Of a DNA stretch of 64,000 nt, positions 34,958 to 42,785 are shown one piece after another (within the stretch, counting starts at the first letter, position 1; each line of letters begins with the position of its first letter). The DNA lies in NCBI GenBank assembly GCA_964252015.1, contig CAXULW010000017.1:1-64000 (forward strand), read 5' to 3'. The translations under genes and the position numbers were made by a program. The DNA is from CAXSBR01 sp964252015. GTDB taxonomy: Bacteria; Actinomycetota; Actinomycetes; Mycobacteriales; Jatrophihabitantaceae. The notes beneath the pieces were generated by a model that saw only the letters and a program-made list of their open reading frames with translations, was not told where the DNA came from and did no database searches.

Positions 34958-35821
34958 GTGCAGATAACCCGGCGGCAGGCACTAGCTGCTGCCGCCTCAT
35001 GTTCGGTGTTGGCTGCCTGCGGCCGGCCCGGTCCGAAGTTGATGTGGTCGGACGAGTTCAAGTCGTTGGATCTCGTGTCCCTGGCCAACCCGAATGGGTT
35101 GTGGCGCCCGAGTGATGTGTGGCAACCTATGAACCAGGGGTATGCAGACTTCGGCACGGGCGGGCACTCCACGTGGTTAGCTAACCCGGCCCAGGAATTA
35201 GGCGGTCACGCCTACAACCCGTTCTCGGTAAAGGACTCTGTGCTGTCTATTACAGCTAGGCGAACACCCCAACCGGCGCTCACTGATGCGGGTAACTGTC
35301 CCTGGCTGGGTGGAATGCTGATCAGTAACACAAACCGCGGCGACATGATCTTTGGATACGGCTACTATGAATTTCGGGTGCGTTTTGCGGTGCGCGGCAA
35401 GGGTATGTTTCCGGCACTGTGGTTGTATGCAGCCCATAACCTGAACGGCAGCAAGGGTCAAGCGGAGTTGGACGTGCTCGAAGTATTTGGTGGTGTCAAC
35501 GGCCCCTGGATCGCCTCGCTGCATAAAACGAGTTCGTCAGGCCAGCGGGTTTTTAGCAGGGTAGTAGACCTTGGGGGCTGGCACACGTACGGTGTGGCCT
35601 GGTCAGCGAGTCGTGTGGACCTTTACTTCGATCGTCGTCTGGTTGCGTCGGCTACCGGGCCATATGTCTCATACTTGGAAGGGTCGCAGATGTCTATCCG
35701 CATGAACCTCTCGATGGACGCGACCTTTTTTGCAGACACTGGCACCCTTTCAGATGCGTCTACCCCGTCGCCGCTCGTCATGGAGGTGGACTATGTGCGG
35801 AAGTACGACCGCCCATTTTAG
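34958..35821 (+). CDS. GH16 lipoprotein (cassette 2)
   Basis: 287 residues from GTG 34958. The signal starts T-R-R-Q-A-L-A-A-A-A and has the lipobox V-L-A-A-C (Cys21); the mature GH16 domain starts almost at once, with catalytic E-L-D-V-L-E (Glu170, Glu175). It is related to the protein at 29110 over the whole catalytic domain but lacks the S-T-P-A-A-S-P-P-K spacer. An upstream in-frame ATG at 34886 would bury the signal 24 residues in, so 34958 is preferred. It replaces the secreted GH26 and AA5 genes of cassette 1 in function or in position. Confidence 0.8.
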   Translation: MQITRRQALAAAASCSVLAACGRPGPKLMWSDEFKSLDLVSLANPNGLWRPSDVWQPMNQGYADFGTGGHSTWLANPAQELGGHAYNPFSVKDSVLSITARRTPQPALTDAGNCPWLGGMLISNTNRGDMIFGYGYYEFRVRFAVRGKGMFPALWLYAAHNLNGSKGQAELDVLEVFGGVNGPWIASLHKTSSSGQRVFSRVVDLGGWHTYGVAWSASRVDLYFDRRLVASATGPYVSYLEGSQMSIRMNLSMDATFFADTGTLSDASTPSPLVMEVDYVRKYDRPF

Positions 35822-35974
35822 GGCGTGTCGACATGATAGTCACGTTCGGCCATTTGTACCCGGCGGGGAGGGGACATCAGCCAACAGCTTGCACTTTATC
35901 TAGTCGTTTTGCCACAACATTGATGATAAAGACGTAGTGGTTGTAGGAGTTTGTGACTAACGGGGGGGCCCATC

Positions 35975-36028
35975 ATGTCAGTTTTTGTAATGTCTGCTGT
36001 CGAGGATTGCAATAATGCCCGCGCCTGA
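35975..36028 (+). CDS. 17-codon upstream ORF overlapping the polymerase start
   Basis: Starts M-S-V-F-V-M-S-A behind GGGGGGG (35962-35968) and ends in TGA at 36026-36028, 14 bases inside the polymerase reading frame that starts at 36015. In cassette 1 the G-tract leads directly to the polymerase ATG, so here an ORF has been placed between. It may act as a translational leader. Confidence 0.3.
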   Translation: MSVFVMSAVEDCNNARA

Positions 36029-37748
36029 CAGGTACCGTGCCCGTGAGGCGGCAGCGGCAGCACGTCGTCGTGCGCACGAAGTCCAGAGGCGTCGGCAGTT
36101 GGCCCGTATCGCACAACCGCCACCCGACCACCACGCTAACTCTGATCCCGGCCCGGACGGTTCGCCCTTTACTTGGCTGCAGCCGCCCTCGGACGAGGTC
36201 GTGCACCAGTGGTTGGCGAAGGGCCAGCACCGTTGGCTCTTTGTATTACAGGTGCTGGCCTATGCCGGTGTTGCGTACAGCCTCTATGGGCTGGCTCGTA
36301 ACTCCTATTGGACGTCGCCGCTCCTGGGGCCCTTGGCGGTGTTAATCGTGGAGCAGCTGCTTTCCCTCCGTACCTCGACCCACAAGCGGCGGGTTACCCT
36401 TCCCGACCACCTGTTTCTGGTTGAGACTTGGGCCCCCTCTCGGTTTCCCTCGGTGGACGTGTTTCTCACTGTTTGCGGTGAGGATCCCAGCTTGGTGAAC
36501 AACACCCTTAGCCACGTGGTCAAGCTGGCTTACCCCGGGGAAATGCGAGTCCATGTCCTGGACGACGGTGCATCCCCGGTAGTCGAGGGCCTCGCTAGTC
36601 GTTACGGGGTCCGCTACCTTGCTCGCCCAGGTAGCGACTTCAAGAAGGCGGGCAACCTGCAGTATGCGCTTGAACGCACCGAGGGTGACATCGTCTTGAT
36701 CCTTGATGCGGACTACGCAGTGCGCTCGGACTTTCTCATGCAGACCGTCCCGTACATGGACGAGCCGTCGGTCGGGATTGTCCAGACGCCCCAGTATCAG
36801 CTTACCGAGAAGCGCATGAAGTGGCTCGAGAGGTGTGCGGGGGCGACCCAGGAAATGTTCTACCGGTTCATCCAGCCCAGCCGCTCCGCGGTGGGCGCCA
36901 CGATTTGCTGTGGCGGTTCGGCGCTCTACCGACGTAAAGCGTTGGATGCCATCGGGGGATTCCCGCTCATCGGTACCTCGGAAGATATTTACACCGGGTT
37001 AGAGATGGCGCAGCTTGGGTTTGTTAACCAGTACGTGCCGGTGTTGGCATCTACCTGCGCCAGTCCGGATGAATTGGACTCCTTCATCAGTCAGCAGTAC
37101 CGGTGGTGTGAGGGGTCCCTGACTCTGGTCACCTCGTCGCGTTTTCATGCCAATCGCACCATGTCCTTGGGGCAGCGGTTGTGCTACTGGTCTGGCTTCT
37201 TGTACTACCTCTCCACGGCAATTATGTCTTTGCTGGCCCCGGTGGGTGTCCTGATCATGCTGCTGCTTTACCCCGACCGGGTGCGAGCGTTCAACGTGTA
37301 CCCGCTGATTCCCGCAACGTTAATCTGGCTCGTGATCTACCCGTTCATAGCTACCGGGCGATGGCGCACGGAGGTCCTCCGGGTGCAGGTCATCTACGGT
37401 TTTGCTCACTTGTTTTGCATCTACGATCAACTGCGGGACAAGATGTCCGAGTGGGTTCCTACGAATGCCAAGGTCAAGGCTCCCTTGGGTCAGTGGGTCC
37501 GCTACTTCATGTTGGCCTACATCGGGATAACCCAGCCAGCCATAGCTGTGGGGATCGTACTTGGCCTCTGGCATTACGGTGTGGGGAACTACTGGCTGAT
37601 AACCGCGCTGTCCCTGTTGAACTTCTACATTTTTGTTCCCGTGTGGTGGTTGGCTTACAAAACAACGCGGAGGGCTGCCCGTGCCCGTAGGACCAGCCAA
37701 GCGCCGCCCGCCGATGACTCTTTGAGTGCACTGACTGTGGCTGTTTAA
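36015..37748 (+). CDS. cellulose synthase-like GT2 polymerase (cassette 2)
   Basis: 577 residues with V-L-D-D (183-184), D-A-D (231-233), T-S-E-D (321-324) and Q-Q-Y-R-W (360-364), two N-terminal membrane helices and several C-terminal ones. It is roughly 50% identical to the cassette 1 polymerase; the catalytic core is conserved and the C-terminal membrane part is less so. No PilZ domain. The difference from copy 1 is large enough to allow a different sugar or linkage. GAGGA at 36002 gives a modest Shine-Dalgarno site. Confidence 0.87.
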   Translation: MPAPDRYRAREAAAAARRRAHEVQRRRQLARIAQPPPDHHANSDPGPDGSPFTWLQPPSDEVVHQWLAKGQHRWLFVLQVLAYAGVAYSLYGLARNSYWTSPLLGPLAVLIVEQLLSLRTSTHKRRVTLPDHLFLVETWAPSRFPSVDVFLTVCGEDPSLVNNTLSHVVKLAYPGEMRVHVLDDGASPVVEGLASRYGVRYLARPGSDFKKAGNLQYALERTEGDIVLILDADYAVRSDFLMQTVPYMDEPSVGIVQTPQYQLTEKRMKWLERCAGATQEMFYRFIQPSRSAVGATICCGGSALYRRKALDAIGGFPLIGTSEDIYTGLEMAQLGFVNQYVPVLASTCASPDELDSFISQQYRWCEGSLTLVTSSRFHANRTMSLGQRLCYWSGFLYYLSTAIMSLLAPVGVLIMLLLYPDRVRAFNVYPLIPATLIWLVIYPFIATGRWRTEVLRVQVIYGFAHLFCIYDQLRDKMSEWVPTNAKVKAPLGQWVRYFMLAYIGITQPAIAVGIVLGLWHYGVGNYWLITALSLLNFYIFVPVWWLAYKTTRRAARARRTSQAPPADDSLSALTVAV

Positions 37749-37896
37749 CGGCCCTCGCGGTCGGCGCTCGGAGTAGTCGTGATGGCTACGGTCCCGTGAG
37801 GACGAACCATGCTTCCTCATTGCTCCGGCAGGGCTGGGTCGCCGTTGAACGGATGGGTTGCATACAGGAATCGTAAATACAGCGAGGGGGGTACAC
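37749..37896. promoter_or_regulatory. spacer with G-tract leader before short ORF and GT39
   Basis: 148 bases after the polymerase stop. GGGGGG at 37886-37891 lies 5 bases before the ATG at 37897. Cassette 1 has no spacer at this point, since polymerase and GT39 genes overlap there. Confidence 0.35.
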
Positions 37897-38013
37897 ATGC
37901 AAGTTCCAGTTCTGCGCAACGACCGGCTTATGCGCATCGCTTCAGACAGTGGCAACGTGGCTAGTCATAGGTGTTCTGACCGAACCCAGCGCGGTCGAGA
38001 GTTGGGCCGGTGA
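37897..38013 (+). CDS. 38-residue leader ORF coupled to GT39 gene
   Basis: Starts M-Q-V-P-V-L-R-N-D-R-L-M behind a G-tract and ends in TGA overlapping the GTG of the GT39 gene (GTGA at 38010-38013). The overlap reproduces the polymerase-to-GT39 coupling of cassette 1, so this peptide probably exists to deliver ribosomes to the GT39 start. No homology recognised. Confidence 0.4.
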   Translation: MQVPVLRNDRLMRIASDSGNVASHRCSDRTQRGRELGR

Positions 38014-39533
38014 CCACGGTTGCGGTTGGCCCGCCTGCGGTTTGGAAGTTGGCGGTGGTGTCGTTCTTGCCGACCTCCGTCAAGGACCGAGCTCTCGCAC
38101 GATGGGTCCAGCACTTACCCATAGCAGTGTTATTGCTGTTGCAGGCTTCGTTCACCCTGCGGTTGAGTGACACGCCTTTCGAAGACGAGGCGCTGTATAT
38201 CGGTGCGGGGCATGACTACTGGAGCCACTGGCTACACGGCACGCCAGTTCCTGTGTACGGTACGTACTTCTCGGGGGCCCCTTTGGCCTACCCGGTTCTT
38301 GCCGGGGCCTTGGACTCCATTGGTGGGTTGCAGCTAGTGAGGGCCTTTAGCTTGTTCTGCATGCTGTTGGTGACGCTTTGCCTGCGGTCGGTCACCCGCT
38401 ACTGGTGGGGAGAGCGGGTGGCTCTCCTCTCGGTGGCTGTATTTGTGGTTACCGGTCAGGTGATGTTTCTGGGGGCATTTGCGACATTCGATGCTAGCTG
38501 CCTGCTGTGTATAGCAGTGGCGTTGTGGGCTCTGGTGTCCCGTCGAGGCGTCACTTCGGCCGTTCTGGCTGGTCTTGCTTTGGCTTCCGCAGTGGTATTG
38601 AAGTATACTGGGGCAGTGTTTGCGCCCGTCGTTCTCGGCGCCGCCCTATTTACGCCCTATAACGTGTCGATGTATCGCAGTTACAAGAGGCAGTTTGCGC
38701 GGGTCTTGTTGGCCGGGGCTGTGTCGGTGGCGTTGCTGGTCACGGGGTATTTAAAATTTGGCAGCGGAATCAAGGCTGGGATTGAGTTCACCACGTCGAA
38801 TCGTAAGGCTCTTGATCACGTCTCAGTGGGTCGGCTCCTACACTTTGTTCAGCTGGACCTCGGTTTGCAAATTATCCTGGCTTTGGTCGGGATCTTCGTT
38901 TTGATGGTTCAGGTTTCTGCTCGGCGTAACGTGTTGTTGGTCATGTGTTTGTTGGCAGGCGCATCCGCCCTGCCTGCTTCGCAGATGCGGATCGGTGAGT
39001 TCGTGTCCTTTGAAAAGCACATGGCTTACTCGGCCCTCTTCATTGCTCCCCTAGCTGGTCAGGGTTTGGTTTTACTTACTCGCAAGCGGACTACCAGTGT
39101 GCTTGTTCTGGTAGCGGTGTGCTTGGTCGGCATTACCGGGCTCGTGCGGTCCGACCTGCAGTACCAGTGGGCTCCCGTCGATCATGCGGTTCATGTGGTG
39201 GAGCAAGACCCGATACCCGGTCGTTACCTGTCTAACTCAGCCCTGCCGTTGAGTTACTACACCCGCCAGAAATACCCAAACATCGTGTGGCAGGACCACT
39301 ACGGACTGTTTGCTTCCCCGGTCTCCGAGTGGCAGGCAGTCTTGAAGGAGCGGACATTTGAGGGGTTTGTGATTAGGACTGGTTCAACGGGTAACCCAGT
39401 GGAGGATAACCGGACTAGTTATTTTGTGTCACTCCTGCAGAAGTCTCCCAACTACAAGCTTGTAGTGCAGCCCTTCGCCGTTCGTAAATATTCTCCTTAC
39501 AATTGGCTGATTTACCGTGCTGTGCCTAAGTGA
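38010..39533 (+). CDS. GT39/ArnT-like membrane glycosyltransferase (cassette 2)
   Basis: 507 residues, multiple membrane helices, with F-E-D-E-A-L-Y matching the Asp-Glu loop motif of copy 1 and Y-F-S-G-A-P-L-A-Y-P after it. Only about 35% identical to copy 1 by eye, the most divergent pair in the duplication. Same expected role: transfer of a polyprenyl-linked sugar outside the membrane. The GTG is set by the overlap with the 38-residue leader ORF. Confidence 0.76.
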   Translation: MTTVAVGPPAVWKLAVVSFLPTSVKDRALARWVQHLPIAVLLLLQASFTLRLSDTPFEDEALYIGAGHDYWSHWLHGTPVPVYGTYFSGAPLAYPVLAGALDSIGGLQLVRAFSLFCMLLVTLCLRSVTRYWWGERVALLSVAVFVVTGQVMFLGAFATFDASCLLCIAVALWALVSRRGVTSAVLAGLALASAVVLKYTGAVFAPVVLGAALFTPYNVSMYRSYKRQFARVLLAGAVSVALLVTGYLKFGSGIKAGIEFTTSNRKALDHVSVGRLLHFVQLDLGLQIILALVGIFVLMVQVSARRNVLLVMCLLAGASALPASQMRIGEFVSFEKHMAYSALFIAPLAGQGLVLLTRKRTTSVLVLVAVCLVGITGLVRSDLQYQWAPVDHAVHVVEQDPIPGRYLSNSALPLSYYTRQKYPNIVWQDHYGLFASPVSEWQAVLKERTFEGFVIRTGSTGNPVEDNRTSYFVSLLQKSPNYKLVVQPFAVRKYSPYNWLIYRAVPK

Positions 39534-39883
39534 TGGCTCACCGTGAGGCTCCCCGGTACTCGCACGGTCTCGCGCCGTGCGCTGTTCGCCCGCATTCGTA
39601 GGTTACGTATGCCTGTCGGTTCCTAGAACTCTTTGCGCTCCTTATCTAGCCAGTCCTCCTCGGCCTTGGCGGCCGCGTCGTGGCGACGTGAAGATGGTGG
39701 TGGGTCGCCCGCGACGCCGGCGCTTCCTTGGTAGTACAGCCCGTTAGTCAGTCTGGTGCTGGGGCCCGACCAGAAGGGTCGTGCACTGTTGCTTCGAGCA
39801 CGCGGATCAGACTTTCGGTTCCCTGACCGAGGCCCCCGGGCGTCCCGCGTCCAGTTACTGCCAGGCGAGGAGGTCGTCGCCGG
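39534..39883. other. gene-free stretch upstream of IS110 remnant
   Basis: 350 bases without a supported gene. In some IS110 elements (IS621) the noncoding part near the left end encodes the bridge RNA, so part of this may be the old IS left end, but I see no secondary structure I can assign. Confidence 0.3.
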
Positions 39884-41220
39884 ATGAACCGGGAACCGGA
39901 ACAGATCGATGTCGATGACGGCGAGGATTAGATTCAACGAGTCGCGGCGATCGACGTTGCCAAGGCTTCGGGGATGGTGTGCATGCGGGTCCCGCATGCC
40001 ACCGCGGCGGGGCGACGCGTGACCAAGGTGTGGGAGCTGAAGGCCACCACGACCGCGATCAATGGACCTGGCCGACACGCTGGCCGAGCAGGGCATCGGG
40101 CGGGTCGTGGTCGAGACGACGTCGGACTATTGGCGGCCGTTCGTCTACCTGTACCAAGCCCGCGGGCTGGTGGTGTGGCTGGTCAACGCCCATGACGTGA
40201 AGAACGTCCCGGGTCGCCCCAAGACCGATAAGCTCGATGCGGTGTGGCGGGCCAAGCTCAACGAGCGCGGCATGCTGCGGCCCAGCTTCGTCCCGCCGGC
40301 CGAGATTCGGCAGTTGCGCGACTAACCCGGCTGCGGGTCAACCAGACCGAGGACCGCACCCGGCACAAGCAGCGCGTCGAGAAAGCTGCTTGAGGACAGC
40401 TTGATCAAGCTGTCCACTGTCGCCAGCGACATCTTCGGCAAATCCGGACGAGCAATGCTCGACGCGCTGGCCGCCGGCGAACGTGACCCCGAGGTCCACG
40501 CCGACCTCGCTTTGGGCAAACTGCGCCCCAAACGGGCGGAACTGAAAGAGGCACTCACCGGGCGCTTCCACGAACACCGCGCCGAACTGATCGACATGCT
40601 GCTGGAGGAGGTCGACGCGCTGACGGCCAAGATCGATGCGTTGACCGCTCGCGTGACGCAGCTGATCGATGACATCCCCGCCGCTGCGGCACCTGCAGCC
40701 AAGCCAGGCCCGACCGACCCGGCCGCTGCGCCGCTTGCCGCCGTCGCCCGCCTAGATGAGATCAGCGGCATCGGCCTGCTCGGAGCCCAGGCCATCATCG
40801 CCGAGGTCGGGCTGAACATGAGCCGTTCCCGACCGCCGGGCACCTGGTCTCCTCGGGCAAGCTCTCGCCGCGCACCATTCAGTCCGGCACACGCAGCCGC
40901 GCGGGCAAGACGGGTGAAGGCAACCTCAACCTCAAACGTGTGCTCGTCGACGCTGCGGCGTCGGTGGCCAGGACCGACACGTTCCTGGGCGAGCGTTACC
41001 GGCGGCTGGTCAAACGCCGCGGCAAGATAAAATCACTCGTCGCGGTCGCCCGATCGATCCTGGTCATCGTCTGGCACCTGCTCGCCGACCCGACCGTCCG
41101 CTTCCATGACCTTGGCGCGGACTTCTACTCCCGCACCATCCACACGAGCGGCGCACCCGCAACCTGGTGCACCAACTCGCAACCCTCGGCTATCACGTGA
41201 CCCTCCCCCCGGCCGCCTAA
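39884..41220 (+). pseudogene. decayed IS110-family transposase
   Basis: IS110 DEDD-type N-terminus (V-A-A-I-D-V-A-K-A-S-G, then V-V-V-E-T-T-S-D-Y-W-R-P, N-A-H-D-V-K-N-V-P-G-R-P-K-T-D-K-L-D) and C-terminal transposase_20 region (I-S-G-I-G, L-S-P-R-T-I-Q-S-G, R-A-G-K-T-G-E-G-N) are spread over several frames. An in-frame TAG at 39929 and frameshifts near 40061, 40323, 40390, 40840 and 41150 inactivate it. The reading ends at TAA 41218-41220. It lies where cassette 1 has its GH26, AA5 and lipoprotein genes. Confidence 0.85.
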
Positions 41221-41486
41221 CAAAACCCGACACCAACCCCGCCACGCGTGGGGCGGTCGATGCCGCACGCGCCCACCAGCCTCGGTATCGGAACCTCCCC
41301 CCCAAACCGTGGAGGCGCGGACTATGAGGACATCGACGCGTGGCAATTCCGATGACCCGTCTGCTGACGATGAGCATCAGCGCGTTCGTCGGGCGTGACT
41401 GAATCGCTTCGACCGGAAGCAGGGGACTTACGGCTCTTCAAAAGTACAAGGAACCATGGCGCGGGGCCGCGTCGGTGGTGCTCGGC

Positions 41487-42785
41487 TTAGAAGGCGACCA
41501 AAGGCGATGTCGCCGCATCGGCGCGACTGCGAAAAGTGTGAACGTAATCAACGTCCATGTAGAGCGAGCTGGGCGTCGTGCTGTTTGGGTTGGATTGCAT
41601 CGTGTAGTTCAGACGCATGTCCATCCACGCCCCGTTGAAGTACGCCGCGTGGGTGTCAGCCGCTCCGGTTGGCGTCCCATCCTGGTAGAACCGTAAGGTG
41701 GTCGGAGTCCACTCGATTCCGTATGTGTGCCAGCCAGTTGTGTCGGTGGTGGGCCGTCCGGCGTTGACGGCGGACCGCGGAGACTGATTGGCCGAGTTCT
41801 TGTACCAAACCGAGGTTGACCAGAAATACCCTGGTCCACCCTGCGGGGTGCCGAAGATTTCCAGCATATCGATTTCGGCGCCCTGCTGGATCTGTGGGTT
41901 CCGCGAGGCGCTAGGATACGGTAGAGTGTTGGCGTCGTTGCACCACAAAGCCGGGAACATGCCGACGCCCTGGTTAGGAATTCGCGCCCGATACTCGATG
42001 TAGATGCTGTCAGCGTAGGACCCTTGGCCGAACTGGAACTGTGTCTTGGACGTAGTCGCTCCGCCGACCCACAAGGCTGACTGTCCGGTGACGCCCTTGC
42101 TGTGGATGTATGTCTGTTCCGATGAAGTCGTCTTGCGGCACGTAATCCGTAAAGCAGAGCCGTTCGTGGCCGTTTTATCGCTAATGATGGTGAATGGCGT
42201 CATCGTGCCATTTTCGCCATTGAACGAGTTATAGCTCGATCCGGCCGGGTCTTTCGCACCCGAACCGAAATACGGCAGGTTTTGGTACCAGAGCGCGGTG
42301 TCGAAGGTGCTGAAGTCCTCAGCAAAGAGGGGAGTCGCCCCGCCACCAGGCGGCGTGGGCGGCGTGGGCGGCGTGGAGGTCGTGGGAACCGTGGCCGGCA
42401 TTGACGCTGCGACACCAGCGCCCCGCGCATTGACCGCTGCGACAGACAGGTTGTACGTCCTTCCTGGAACCAACTCGGTGAACGTGAAGGACCGTAACGA
42501 GGCGGCCACAGTCGTCGTGTACGCGCCGTATCCAGTGGAATCGACACCGTCTCGGGCTAAGCGGTAGCCGGTGACACGTGTACCGCCGGTCTGCGCGGGA
42601 GGTTGCCACGTGACAGTCGCCGACGTGGCAGCGGTTGTTGTACCAAGGTTGCGGGGGACACCGGCGCGGGTAGTCGCAGCGTCAGCGGTAGAAAGGCGGC
42701 CAGTCACGAGCGCACCAGCGACGCCGACGACGGCGCCTTTCAGGCAGTTGCGGCGGGTCACCATAGCGGTGGGCAGTAGCTCCAT
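41487..42785 (-). CDS. Tat-FN3-GH16 secreted hydrolase (cassette 2)
   Basis: 432 residues: Tat signal (V-T-R-R-N-C-L-K), FN3 (about 43-128), T-P-P linker, GH16 domain with E-I-D-M-L-E (Glu304, Glu309). The signal and FN3 are closely related to the Tat-FN3 ORF at 27621-28106, while the catalytic domain is GH16 instead of GH26. AAGGAG (complement of 42792-42797) sits 6 bases before the ATG at 42785; an upstream in-frame ATG at 42818 is less likely. Confidence 0.87.
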   Translation of the reverse strand: MELLPTAMVTRRNCLKGAVVGVAGALVTGRLSTADAATTRAGVPRNLGTTTAATSATVTWQPPAQTGGTRVTGYRLARDGVDSTGYGAYTTTVAASLRSFTFTELVPGRTYNLSVAAVNARGAGVAASMPATVPTTSTPPTPPTPPGGGATPLFAEDFSTFDTALWYQNLPYFGSGAKDPAGSSYNSFNGENGTMTPFTIISDKTATNGSALRITCRKTTSSEQTYIHSKGVTGQSALWVGGATTSKTQFQFGQGSYADSIYIEYRARIPNQGVGMFPALWCNDANTLPYPSASRNPQIQQGAEIDMLEIFGTPQGGPGYFWSTSVWYKNSANQSPRSAVNAGRPTTDTTGWHTYGIEWTPTTLRFYQDGTPTGAADTHAAYFNGAWMDMRLNYTMQSNPNSTTPSSLYMDVDYVHTFRSRADAATSPLVAF

